In this document: positions 52,220 through 60,407 of the stretch, one piece after another
How positions within the stretch are numbered: the stretch's first letter is position 1
Layout: each line of letters begins with the position of its first letter
Assembly: GCF_002482975.1 (NCBI RefSeq)
Contig: NZ_DLHA01000028.1
Coordinates: 62,001 to 126,000, forward strand
Origin: Flavobacterium sp. UBA7680
GTDB taxonomy: Bacteria > Bacteroidota > Bacteroidia > Flavobacteriales > Flavobacteriaceae
Direction of reading: 5' to 3'
Length of the DNA stretch: 64,000 nt
Notes under the pieces: model-generated
What the model was told of the DNA's origin: nothing
The model's input: only the letters and a program-made list of their open reading frames with translations
The model's database searches: none
Position numbers and translations under genes: made by a program

Positions 52220-54740
52220 GCTGTTTTACATTTTGTATAAATGGCTCCAAATATTTTTCGAGAAACTCTTTTTCTTTTATACTTTCAAGAACTGAATCTG
52301 AAATAAAATAATCATTTCCTGAATATTCACTTTCTGTCGCCATAATGGTTCTTCCGTTTATTATGAAAGGAATATAAAATGTGGGTATTCCCTCTTTACT
52401 ACTTTCAAATATTAGAATTCCGTCCTTATTAGTTACTTTACTGCCATCTTTAGACTCAAAAGACAAGGTTTGTATATAACAAACTGCTCCGTTACCTTCA
52501 ATCATTTTCTTTAATGTTTCTGCCACTTGTCTTGTTACGTCATTTAAAATAACACCAAATTCTCCATCTACTATAGTTTTACTCTCAGCCAAAGATTTAC
52601 CTGTCTGCAGCTTTATTGTTTTAACAAGATCCAAAACTGATGTACCTCTGTTTTTCAAAATAAGATTTACTTTTTCATCAAATCGTATCGCATTTTGTCT
52701 GGCCATTGTCGAATAATAACTTTTAGAAAACTCTAAATGCGCAAGATTAAAACCGTTAATTTCGATACTATTCTCCACAATAGATAAACCTTTTAGTCTT
52801 TTTATAGTGCTGTATTTAAATCTGCTTTGCATAAAACCATTTACGAAAGCAGTACGTGTTCCAATATAAGTTAAAAAGGCTTCTTTTATCAAATCTCTGC
52901 TTTTACGCACTAATTTTAAATCATCATCAACATGCCAATACAATATACCATCCGTTAAATAAAATTCCTTGTCAAATCCATATGGAGTAATTTTCAAGCC
53001 AGCGACTTCTTCATTAGAAACCGAATTGCTTTTTAATTCCTGTGTGTTGATATTAAACAAACTAATTTCAGGAACCAAATCACAGATATAACATAACAAG
53101 AATAGTTCTCCTTTAGCATTGGTTTTTATAGCCAGCTCTCCTTTGTCAAAAGGAAGATTTGAAGCAATCTTTTTGAATCCTTTATCGAAACTGTTGCTGA
53201 CAAACAAGAATAAATTTCCATTTAAATAGATATAAAAGTCTTTATCATAATAAAAGATATTTTGATAACCTCTTTCTACCGGGTACAAAATTGGAAACTC
53301 ATTTAATTCTGTATCGCTTACTCTGCGAGGCAAATTCTGCTTTTCTTTTTGCCATAATTCATCTAAAGGCATTATAATATGCTGGAGCATTTTTCGGCCT
53401 TTGTTCTGGTTTTTATACACTCTGATACCTTCCATCTCCATCTCAAAAACATACTTTATCTCTGTAAAATAATTACTTATGATGTTTTGCATTCGAGTGA
53501 GTTTCAAACTGTCTTCTGAAGAAAAAAGAAACACTTCCTGATTCTTACTGCTGATTTTATTTTGCAGAAAAAATGATTCAAGTCCGTCTGAACAATCCAG
53601 TTTACCACTAAGTTTACCCAGCGCATTAATTACGTCATGAATGTTTTCTAAAGATACTTCCTTAAAATCCTGATCAAGAATAAAAACTCTGCACGCGATA
53701 TCAGTCTTCGGATGTCTTCCAATGGCAATCGCCGAAGCAAAGGACAAAATCTTAGGATTTCCCCAGTTTTTTAGCGAGCTGTCGATTAACAAAATGCGTT
53801 CAAACTTATCTGACTGCGGCGGTACTTCTCTTTGAATATAAAGGGCTTCATTGTTAGCAATTCTGGACATAAAAATGTCGTCATCATAAGCAAATTCAGA
53901 AATCACCAGTTTATCAAAATCACCTTTGTTTGTCAAATCCGAAACTCCGCCCAAAGGCTGTTCACTCGGATGATTATGGTGCAGCGGAATATTTAATCCT
54001 GACCACAATCGTTTGATAAGACTTCCTACTTCAAATGTCCTGTTATCTTCTATAAGCTGATCTACAAAACTCGCAGTATCAGAGGGATTTTTTTCTTCTA
54101 AAATTTCCTCTTTCAGCTTATCATTCAAATTTTCATGCGGAAGATTTTCCATAGCATACAAAATTGACTGAACTGTTGGAAATCTTGTTTTTAGTAAAGC
54201 CAGCGTTCTAAAATCTTTTATGAAATTGGCTTCATTAAAAGGATCTTTTACGCCTGCTCTTACTAAATGATGTCTGTGCTCTTTGTATTCATCCAGAATC
54301 TTTTTTGCTTTTTCAGATGAAATCCTGTTGTGACATCCATCAAAAATGGTCTGAAACATTTTCAGCCTGTTTTCGCCGCTTTTATATTCTTCTGGCAAAG
54401 CCGAAAGTTGTCGCAAAAAACCAATACTCGCACCTAATCGAAACGAATGTTCTACGGGAAAAGATTTGGTAATTTCTATGCTTTTTGCCCAACTATCAAT
54501 CCTGTCGATAGCTTCTTGGCTATCATGATTGGTAGCCGTAATAGCTAATAAAAGAGTTCCGAATGGCGGGAAATTATTTTCCGAAAGAAATTCTAAAATT
54601 TCAAAGACAAATTTCTCATAACCGATAGTCTGTCCATTCGGAATTGTGATGGTTTCAAATACACTATCCGAAGAAAATATTTGATTATCCCATTCCCAAA
54701 AATAGTCTGTGAACGATTGAAAATATCTTTGAAATTCCAT
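52209..54740 (-). CDS. vWA/beta-propeller protein of a MoxR ternary system with an L7/L12-CTD-like domain
   Basis: An 843-residue protein. An N-terminal helical domain (about residues 1-250) is followed by a divergent vWA-like domain (about 314-455; ERILLIDSSLKNWG, where DSS replaces DxSxS, and the family's GRHPKTDIACRVFILDQ strand). A stretch of about 485-615 has short beta repeats with aromatic Asp turns typical of propeller blades. Residues 691-756 (VNLILKNRGTSVLDLVKTIK, TGKSLAESKTIVDG, TLKKMIEGNGAVCY) look like the ribosomal L7/L12 C-terminal domain. The operon context (MoxR, bpX) identifies the class. Target is unknown; the L7/L12-like part hints at the ribosome. Confidence 0.72.
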   Translation of the reverse strand: MEFQRYFQSFTDYFWEWDNQIFSSDSVFETITIPNGQTIGYEKFVFEILEFLSENNFPPFGTLLLAITATNHDSQEAIDRIDSWAKSIEITKSFPVEHSFRLGASIGFLRQLSALPEEYKSGENRLKMFQTIFDGCHNRISSEKAKKILDEYKEHRHHLVRAGVKDPFNEANFIKDFRTLALLKTRFPTVQSILYAMENLPHENLNDKLKEEILEEKNPSDTASFVDQLIEDNRTFEVGSLIKRLWSGLNIPLHHNHPSEQPLGGVSDLTNKGDFDKLVISEFAYDDDIFMSRIANNEALYIQREVPPQSDKFERILLIDSSLKNWGNPKILSFASAIAIGRHPKTDIACRVFILDQDFKEVSLENIHDVINALGKLSGKLDCSDGLESFFLQNKISSKNQEVFLFSSEDSLKLTRMQNIISNYFTEIKYVFEMEMEGIRVYKNQNKGRKMLQHIIMPLDELWQKEKQNLPRRVSDTELNEFPILYPVERGYQNIFYYDKDFYIYLNGNLFLFVSNSFDKGFKKIASNLPFDKGELAIKTNAKGELFLLCYICDLVPEISLFNINTQELKSNSVSNEEVAGLKITPYGFDKEFYLTDGILYWHVDDDLKLVRKSRDLIKEAFLTYIGTRTAFVNGFMQSRFKYSTIKRLKGLSIVENSIEINGFNLAHLEFSKSYYSTMARQNAIRFDEKVNLILKNRGTSVLDLVKTIKLQTGKSLAESKTIVDGEFGVILNDVTRQVAETLKKMIEGNGAVCYIQTLSFESKDGSKVTNKDGILIFESSKEGIPTFYIPFIINGRTIMATESEYSGNDYFISDSVLESIKEKEFLEKYLEPFIQNVKQHGT

Positions 54741-54747
54741 TTTTATT

Positions 54748-55446
54748 TCATGAAAAAGTTAAGCGAAATGAACTAATTGATAGTTCTTTAATATTATTTT
54801 TCGGAATTATAGAATAACTGTTATCCTTATTCCACAGTATTAGATTTTCCTGAAAAGGATTTAATTTTTCCTGCAAAGTCTTTATTAAAACATGCCATTC
54901 CAAATCATAGCCCGAAGGCATTAAAAAACCTTCTTTAAACCAATATGTATTACCTTTTAAAGGCAATAATGGAGTTCCGATAATTAATGCTTTATTATCA
55001 ATAACAATCCATCGTAATGGTTCAAGTCGAAATTTTGGTGCCGATTCTATATAAGATTTCAATTCCTCATAATCTACCAGCAAAGCATAAGCTTCTTTAG
55101 CATCTTCTGAACGTTTTAAAGTTATTTGAAGCGTATCGCTGATACCAAAAAAGTTGTGATTGAACTTTGGTAATGAAACCGACAAAGCACGCAAAATTGG
55201 TGTCCACAACAATCCAGAAGGCAGTTTTTTAGAAGGAAGTTGTTTGCCCTTCTCAAACAGCAAATTTTCCTTCAACACGTATATTTTGATATACGGAATC
55301 TGCAGGATCTCGGCTGAATTTATCTGTTCAGCCGAGAAATCCTTAATCCAGATTGTATTTGTTTCAAAAGCGATTTTGAGGTTTTCCCAATGCCGGACTG
55401 ATCCTAAAAAATCTTTATGTTCTTTATTAATTTCTAAAAAATACAT
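54748..55446 (-). CDS. bpX-type ternary-system protein
   Basis: A 232-residue soluble protein lying one base after the MoxR stop and before the vWA protein, in the same operon. Identifiable regions are LPSGLLWTPILRALSVSLPK and the C-terminal FRLEPLRWIVIDNKALIIGT followed by LLPLKGNTYWFKEGFLMPSG YDLEW. The position and the LPSGxxWxP / LP(L)xG-x-x-Y/F-W patterns fit bpX domains of MoxR-vWA ternary systems. The exact bpX number is not assigned. The name carries no known biochemistry. Confidence 0.6.
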   Translation of the reverse strand: MYFLEINKEHKDFLGSVRHWENLKIAFETNTIWIKDFSAEQINSAEILQIPYIKIYVLKENLLFEKGKQLPSKKLPSGLLWTPILRALSVSLPKFNHNFFGISDTLQITLKRSEDAKEAYALLVDYEELKSYIESAPKFRLEPLRWIVIDNKALIIGTPLLPLKGNTYWFKEGFLMPSGYDLEWHVLIKTLQEKLNPFQENLILWNKDNSYSIIPKNNIKELSISSFRLTFS

Positions 55447-55447
55447 T

Positions 55448-56578
55448 TTAAATAGTTTGTAGAATTTTCTGCCACAAAGATTCTATATGTTCCTGTATAT
55501 ATTTTTTCTGTTCTGAATCCTTAATCCAGTCACAACGCGTTTGAATGTATCTCAGTTTATCCTTTATTACATTTTGTTCTTCAAAAGAAAGCGAATCATC
55601 CTGCCATTTTTCGGTTAGATAATTTACTTCTTTCATCACACTTTCGGCATCTGGTGTTTTATTGTACAAAGCCTGCGGATGTGCTTCTGTCGAATTATCT
55701 TTTTCAATAATTTTATTAATAATCCCTTCCAGAATTTCAATCTGTTCTTCGTTGTCCCAGATATATTTTAAAACCCAGAAATCAGATACAATTGATTCTT
55801 TTCTGCCACACATTAAGGCACTTGCCGCAATAAGGTTTTGAAGTTTAACCGCACGTCGGTCAGATACTTTAATTCCCGTATTTCGAAGACTGTGAATAAT
55901 ATCTACATATTCGTTTCGAGTTGCAGTTAAATCTACCTGACGGCAGAGTTTTTGCAGTTCCTGAACTTCGGCTGCAGAAATTGTCGGCACTTCCTCAACA
56001 GCAGATCCTTCCAGTTTCCATCCCGCCAGCAATACCTGATGCAGCAAATCCGGCTCTACATAATCACATTTTATACGAATTAGGAAACGGTCAAGCAAAG
56101 CATTTAGCGATTCATCTTCGGGCATAAGGTTACTTGCACCAACAAACATTAATGCGGGCAATTTTTTAGTTTCCTTACCACGACGAAAGATTTTCTCGTT
56201 AAGTGCCATCAGCAAACTATTCAAAATAGCCGAGTTGGCATTAAAAATCTCATCAAGAAATACCATCGAAGCTTCTGGCATCATTCCGTCAGTATTGGTG
56301 ATCAATTCCCCTTCTTTCAACTTTCGAATATCAAAAGGTCCAAAAATTTCGTTTGGTTCGGTAAATCTGGTCAATAGATATTCAAAATTTTTATCCCCTT
56401 CAATTCCTTTAGACAATGATCTTACAATAGCACTTTTTGCCGTTCCCGGAGGCCCAAGCAAAAAGGCATTTTCCCTTGCTAGTAATCCAATCCCAAGAAG
56501 GTCGATAATTTCATCTTTACCAACAAAAGTTTCTTTAATATGTTTTAAAACGGCATTTAATTTAGCTGTAGCATTCAT
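55448..56578 (-). CDS. MoxR-family AAA+ ATPase
   Basis: A 376-residue AAA+ chaperone-like ATPase. The start at 56578 (MNATAKLNAVLKHIKETFVG) is chosen because an upstream ATG at 56650 would overlap the preceding gene. Walker A is LLGPPGTAKSAIVRS (about residues 41-55; Lys48, Ser49) and Walker B is MVFLDEIFNA. A RavA/MoxR-type insertion and the sensor region LMPEDESLNALLDRFLIRIK follow, then a C-terminal lid (DRRAVKLQNLIAASALMCGR). MoxR proteins partner with vWA proteins to remodel clients; the vWA partner is two genes downstream. Confidence 0.92.
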   Translation of the reverse strand: MNATAKLNAVLKHIKETFVGKDEIIDLLGIGLLARENAFLLGPPGTAKSAIVRSLSKGIEGDKNFEYLLTRFTEPNEIFGPFDIRKLKEGELITNTDGMMPEASMVFLDEIFNANSAILNSLLMALNEKIFRRGKETKKLPALMFVGASNLMPEDESLNALLDRFLIRIKCDYVEPDLLHQVLLAGWKLEGSAVEEVPTISAAEVQELQKLCRQVDLTATRNEYVDIIHSLRNTGIKVSDRRAVKLQNLIAASALMCGRKESIVSDFWVLKYIWDNEEQIEILEGIINKIIEKDNSTEAHPQALYNKTPDAESVMKEVNYLTEKWQDDSLSFEEQNVIKDKLRYIQTRCDWIKDSEQKKYIQEHIESLWQKILQTI

Positions 56579-56612
56579 TAGTTTACTTCTATTTTTTATT
56601 CGTTTACTTTTT

Positions 56613-57239
56613 TTAAAGTTGTGACCAAAATAGTTTTTGGTAATCGCCAAATCCTATTTCTAATTGTTTTTTTATAAAATCAGGCTGTGCCCATTTTATG
56701 GATTTTCTTTGAACAACCCTGTCAATATAAAGCTGCAGCAAACAATCATTTGCTTCGATTATTTCAAAACTTACATTTTCAATATCTAATTCAGAACCAA
56801 TGGCTGAATAATGAAACTGGATTAAATGTTTTTCTAAAATTTCAATAATCAAATCTTCGGGGTCTAATCTTTTTATTTCGCCAACAATCTGCGGTAAAAA
56901 CCGTAGACAAAGGTCAGCCGAAATAATTGCCGAAGCATCTTGTATTTCTGCATAATCCGGCAAAAGTATATTAAGGTCATCTCTTTTATGTTCCCTGTGC
57001 AATAACAATTGTGTGGCAAGATATACCGTTTTGGCAGCCCATAAAGCAGCTTCTGCATTAAAATCGGGTGCTGTTCCCGGATATTCTAAAATTTCCTTTT
57101 CGTATTCTGTTTCAAGAAACAAAACGGCTTCTGTTTCTTCTGTTTCAGAAATTGTGATGAGCTTATCATACAAAATAACCTGTTCAATGGTTCTGAGATG
57201 ATAAATAGTATCTAAAAAGGGTGTTTTTATTTTATCCAT
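56613..57239 (-). CDS. bpX-type ternary-system protein, first gene of operon
   Basis: A 208-residue protein, predominantly helical. Recognisable features are the EAALWAAKTVYLATQLLLHR E segment (about residues 64-84) and ASAIISADLCLRFLPQIVGE (about 102). The C-terminus reads KSIKWAQPDFIKKQLEIGFG. The same WAAK...LLLHRE helix occurs in proteins I know as MoxR-vWA-beta-propeller bpX domains. It starts the operon, with the promoter at 57311. The MoxR gene begins 34 bases after its stop. Confidence 0.6.
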   Translation of the reverse strand: MDKIKTPFLDTIYHLRTIEQVILYDKLITISETEETEAVLFLETEYEKEILEYPGTAPDFNAEAALWAAKTVYLATQLLLHREHKRDDLNILLPDYAEIQDASAIISADLCLRFLPQIVGEIKRLDPEDLIIEILEKHLIQFHYSAIGSELDIENVSFEIIEANDCLLQLYIDRVVQRKSIKWAQPDFIKKQLEIGFGDYQKLFWSQL

Positions 57240-57310
57240 ATTTTTAAATTATGCCGTTTGCATCAAATTATTATTTTATCGAAATCCAGTATTGGCATAC
57301 TCTATACCGA

Positions 57311-57344
57311 CAAATATATTATTAAATACGAGCGTTTGTCAAAA
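57311..57344 (-). promoter_or_regulatory. Bacteroidetes-type promoter of the MoxR/bpX operon
   Basis: On the minus strand TTTTG and TATATTTG are separated by 21 bases (ACAAACGCTCGTATTTAATAA lies between, given in part). This is an excellent match to the -33/-7 consensus. The operon's first start codon is 72 bases downstream. It indicates a transcription start separate from the upstream exonuclease gene. Confidence 0.75.
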
Positions 57345-57404
57345 TATTATTCTCGCTTTTGCAATTGTTTTGAACACAAAGATTATGTGCACTTATTGTG
57401 TTAA

Positions 57405-57447
57405 AATAAAAAGAGAAACCACAGCTGCAAAAACACCTGCAGTTTCC
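57405..57447 (-). terminator. Terminator-like hairpin after the exonuclease gene
   Basis: On the minus strand GAAAC...TGCA and TGCA...GTTTC pair with a one-sided bulge, followed by TCTCTTTTTATT. It lies 50 bases beyond the exonuclease stop and before the bpX promoter, so the RNA-repair block and the bpX block are probably separate transcription units. Confidence 0.35.
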
Positions 57448-57498
57448 TTCTGCAGCTATCAACTATCCTTTTGATAACTGCTCTTAACAAATTAAATT

Positions 57499-58044
57499 CT
57501 AATTTTTAAGGCACCAATGCAAAATCTTGGCGATGTTTTTAGCATCGTCAATTCCGCGGTGATGTGTTCCTTCTAGCGGAATATTCAGCATATGTAAAGC
57601 ACCGTTCATTCCAGTCGACCTTTGCAGACCAAACTTTTCGGCAAAATGTTCTTTTACATTGATATGCTCATCTCCCATTGGGTATGAAATACCAAACGAT
57701 TTACATTGTTTTTTAAGCATATTCAGGTCGTATTGACCGTAACTTGCCCACGTATATAAATCGGGATTATATTCGTCGATTAGCTCATTAATGGCATCTT
57801 CAAAACTCACACCGTTTTTATCCAGTAAATCCTGAGTTATGGTGGTTAATTCCGTACAAAACGGACTCACGTGCGAACGCTGCGGCTTTATCAAAATCCC
57901 CTTGTTCTTGGTAATCTGCCCGGTTTCTGAATCTAAAACGGCTAATCCGATTTCGATAATTTCATTTTGCTGACCCTGCGGGACCGCGCCCTGCCAACAT
58001 GTGGCTTCTAAATCAATGATGATAATTTTATCTGTAGTTTTCAT
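57499..58044 (-). CDS. DEDDh 3'-5' exonuclease, ERI1/KapD-like
   Basis: A 181-residue exonuclease. Motif I is IIIIDLEATCW (Asp11, Glu13), motif II TWASYGQYDLNMLKKQC (Asp near residue 105) and motif III THHRGIDDAKNIAKIL (His and Asp near residue 163). The inserts and the LEATCW start match the ERI-1/KapD group, which trims structured RNA 3' ends. This fits trimming of tRNA fragments in the RNA-repair cluster. The gene starts 21 bases after the phosphoesterase stop. Confidence 0.85.
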   Translation of the reverse strand: MKTTDKIIIIDLEATCWQGAVPQGQQNEIIEIGLAVLDSETGQITKNKGILIKPQRSHVSPFCTELTTITQDLLDKNGVSFEDAINELIDEYNPDLYTWASYGQYDLNMLKKQCKSFGISYPMGDEHINVKEHFAEKFGLQRSTGMNGALHMLNIPLEGTHHRGIDDAKNIAKILHWCLKN

Positions 58045-58064
58045 TTCTTTAATTTTTAAATATT

Positions 58065-58631
58065 TTATAATTCTCTATCTCCAAAAGGAGCTTTCCAATC
58101 TTTCTTCATAATGATTGCTTTTACTTCATCATAAGAAAGTGGTTCATAATTGTGGCAGTCTACGCCAACATCAAAAGAACGTGATGTTTCATCGTCAAAC
58201 AAATGACCGTGTGAGTGGCCGTATAAGTGCCATGTTCCTCTAAATGAACTTCTCCACACTTTCATGGCGTAGTGAAACAAGATTATTTTCTGTCTTCCGT
58301 TTGGTGCATCTGCATCTTCAACGCTTAACTCGTAGTAATCTTTAATCCACTCAAATCGCTTTTTATAACTTAAAGCCGATTTATCGTGATTGCCTTGTAC
58401 CAGAAAAATTGAACCGTTTAACTGGTCTAAAATTTCTTTTGTTCGTTCTGGTCTTGCCAGAGAAATATCACCTAAGTGATAAACAATATCCTTCGGACTT
58501 ACCTTTTCATTCCATCGTTTAATGAGCTCCGAATCCATTTCTTCTACTGTAGCAAATGGACGCTCGCTAAACTTAATTATGTTTGTATGACCAAAATGAT
58601 GGTCAGACGTAAAAAATATTTTTTGATTCAT
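58065..58631 (-). CDS. Calcineurin-like metallophosphoesterase
   Basis: A 188-residue phosphoesterase with all family motifs: FTSDHHFGHTNIIKF (DxH, Asp10/His12), YHLGDISLARPE (GD), LVQGNHDKSALS (GNHD) and LFHYAMKVW followed by LYGHSHGH. It resembles the phosphoesterases encoded in bacterial RNA-repair operons, where such enzymes can process 2',3'-cyclic or terminal phosphates. Position between the slipin and exonuclease genes supports an RNA-end-processing role; the sequence alone does not prove it. Confidence 0.85.
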   Translation of the reverse strand: MNQKIFFTSDHHFGHTNIIKFSERPFATVEEMDSELIKRWNEKVSPKDIVYHLGDISLARPERTKEILDQLNGSIFLVQGNHDKSALSYKKRFEWIKDYYELSVEDADAPNGRQKIILFHYAMKVWRSSFRGTWHLYGHSHGHLFDDETSRSFDVGVDCHNYEPLSYDEVKAIIMKKDWKAPFGDREL

Positions 58632-58645
58632 TTTAATTTTAATTT

Positions 58646-58682
58646 TTAAACTAAAACCACCAGCGTTCCCGTTGATGGTTTT
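58646..58682. repeat. Intergenic hairpin between slipin and phosphoesterase
   Basis: AAACCACCAGCG and CGTTGATGGTTT close over TTCC with two mismatches. It may be an attenuator or RNA-processing site between the slipin and phosphoesterase genes. Confidence 0.35.
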
Positions 58683-58685
58683 TCA

Positions 58686-59783
58686 TTATTTCACGAAGAT
58701 TTCCTTCAATTGACCAATTACGTTTCCGCTTCCTGAAATTGTGATTTCTCCAATTTTATCGGCGATTTTTTCAACGTATCCCATCTCTTTCAATTTCCAC
58801 AACATTTCGTTTTCTTCCATCAGCTTTGCTGTGTTCAATAAACTTCTTGTCGAAGCGGTTTCTTCTCTTCTCATAATACTGTTGGCCTGTGCTTTTTTCT
58901 CGGCAACCAAAACCTGATTCATGATCTCTTTCATATCTCCAGGCAGGATTACGTCACGAATTCCGGCATCAGAAATCGTTAAACCTAAATCTTCTATTTT
59001 AGTGGTTACTTCTGCTAAAATAGCTTCGGCAATGGTATCTTTTTTAGCCAATAATTCGTCTAAAGTTAATCCGCCGACAAAAGCTCTTAAAGCCAGCTGC
59101 ATGGCAACATACAATTGTTTTTCAAAGTCTTTATTGTCAACTAAAGCTTTCATGATATTCACAACTTGGTATCTCACAAAAAAGTTGATTCTTAATCCTG
59201 CTTTATCTTTAGTCAATAATTCTTGTCCGGAAATTTCTACTTGTTGCTGTCTCATATCGATTGTTTTAACTTCGATTGTAATCGAGTTATTCCAAAAGTA
59301 ATGTGTTCCAGATTTCAATTCTTTAACGAAAGTTCCGTTCACAAACAACAAAGCTTTGTCGTTGCTTGCTACAATAAATTTTCTAACAAAGTATTTCAAT
59401 TGAGTATGTTCCAATAAGTTTACCGGAATATTCTCTGTAATTTCAATTTTAGAAAGATCTGCTTTTTTGAATTCGTTTTTCACAATTCCTTTCCAGAAAG
59501 GATGTCTTCCCGGAGTCAGCGTTCCTTTAAAGTTTCCGTTTACGAAATGCAAAACAATTTCGTTATCGGCAACCTCAACAACTTCAAGCATTGAAGCCAA
59601 AACTTCATTCTGCAATAAAATGTTCAATTCAAAAGGAGCGTGAAAAATGGCATTCATATCATAGATCATCACATTTTTGTCTCCAAAAACCCAGTGTGAA
59701 CCTTCTTCTAATACTTTAATTAATTTTCTGTTTTCGAAAAGCAAACCCACTTGGTATGCTTCGATTTTAATTCTTTTTATCAT
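58686..59783 (-). CDS. Slipin/SPFH (Band-7) family protein without a membrane helix
   Basis: A 365-residue SPFH-domain protein. The start at 59783 (MIKRIKIEAYQVGLLFENRK) avoids an 11-residue extension with no support. It has SPFH features: GQELLTKDKAGLRINFFVRY, ALRAFVGGLTLDELLAKKDT, and EDLGLTISDAGIRDVILPGD, followed by the coiled-coil MNQVLVAEKKAQANSIMRRE and a short C-terminal tail. Two hydrophobic N-terminal repeats (GLLFENRKLIKVLEEGSHW; ALLFVNGTFVKELKSGTHY) replace the transmembrane segment. This soluble form is the one linked to RNA-repair loci. It directly follows the tRNA-like RNA region and is a candidate scaffold for it. Confidence 0.85.
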   Translation of the reverse strand: MIKRIKIEAYQVGLLFENRKLIKVLEEGSHWVFGDKNVMIYDMNAIFHAPFELNILLQNEVLASMLEVVEVADNEIVLHFVNGNFKGTLTPGRHPFWKGIVKNEFKKADLSKIEITENIPVNLLEHTQLKYFVRKFIVASNDKALLFVNGTFVKELKSGTHYFWNNSITIEVKTIDMRQQQVEISGQELLTKDKAGLRINFFVRYQVVNIMKALVDNKDFEKQLYVAMQLALRAFVGGLTLDELLAKKDTIAEAILAEVTTKIEDLGLTISDAGIRDVILPGDMKEIMNQVLVAEKKAQANSIMRREETASTRSLLNTAKLMEENEMLWKLKEMGYVEKIADKIGEITISGSGNVIGQLKEIFVK

Positions 59784-59892
59784 GTTGTTTTTTGTTTCAA
59801 GTTTTTCTTGTTTCAAGTTTCAGGTTATGAAACACGTGAAAATCTTTGTTTATTTTTTGCCACAGATTTCTCAGATTAGAATGATTCTCTTT

Positions 59893-59982
59893 GTTCTATG
59901 TTCTATGTTCTATGTTCTATTCTCTATCCTCTTGCTTCTATATTCTATATTCTATATTCTATTCTCTATCTTCTTTAAATAA
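59893..59982. repeat. Pyrimidine-rich heptamer tandem repeats
   Basis: TTCTATG is repeated three to four times, then TTCTATA several times, separated by a degenerate CTCTATCCTCTTGC. The 865-base gap between slipin and ATP-grasp genes otherwise holds an isolated CTCCTCCG / CGGATGAAG near-hairpin at about 60002 and the tRNA-like region. Confidence 0.7.
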
Positions 59983-60251
59983 AAAAACCTCTTTGCCTTT
60001 CTCCTCCGAAAAAAACGGATGAAGAGTTTGTAATTTGTTTACCCGAATTGTTTTCGATTGTATTTTGTAGAAATGATCCCCAAATCATCTTAACAATCAA
60101 ATCGAAAAGAAAACAAGTATTTCAAAAAACATTGCTTTTCGCACTGGCTTTATCATGAGTGTGAAATTTTAGATTCAAAAATCTTAATTTCACTGACAAA
60201 GACAAATCAGCTTTTTTTCATGGTCATCTTTTAAAGAGTGATGGTCTCTTT

Positions 60252-60329
60252 AACATAGATTTACAGTCTATTGTTGACTTACCGCTCGTCCAACTACCCC
60301 ATCGGGAGTAGTGCAGGAATCGAACCTGC
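60252..60329 (-). ncRNA. tRNA-like RNA, module 2 (T-arm first, anticodon arm last)
   Basis: On the minus strand the order is T-arm GCAGG TTCGATT CCTGC (60329-60313), then ACTACTC, a six-base loop, and GGGTAGT (60312-60293), which pair fully as a closed acceptor stem with one G-T. Next are TG, a D-like arm GAC GAGCGGTAA GTC, and an anticodon arm ATAGA CTGTAAA TCTAT (60271-60255; tyrosine anticodon GTA). Normal tRNA order begins with the acceptor 5' strand; here the T-arm half comes first, as in circularly permuted tRNA. The break would fall in the variable region. Confidence 0.6.
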
Positions 60330-60332
60330 GTT

Positions 60333-60407
60333 AACTTCTATTGCTCTAACCAGACTGAGCTATCACATTGCTGCGAATGGGAGTCGAACCCATGACCCAT
60401 AGATTTT
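60333..60407 (-). ncRNA. tRNA-like RNA, module 1 (circularly permuted, GCAA-closed acceptor)
   Basis: On the minus strand: AAAA, TCTAT (60403-60399), GGGTC, T-arm ATGGG TTCGACT CCCAT (60393-60377), TCGCA, GCAA, TGTGA (acceptor of five pairs closed by a GNRA tetraloop), TA, D-arm GCTC AGTCTGGTTA GAGC (60360-60343), A, ATAGA, AGTT. TCTAT and ATAGA are perfect complements and equal the anticodon stem, and GGGTC is a five-base variable region. All tRNA elements are present but in the order T-arm, acceptor, D-arm, with the ends in the anticodon loop. It lies upstream of the slipin gene, in the same orientation. Confidence 0.7.

Noticed and set aside
59893..59982. Possible CRISPR-like array
   Set aside because: The units are 7 bases with no spacers; it is a simple tandem repeat.
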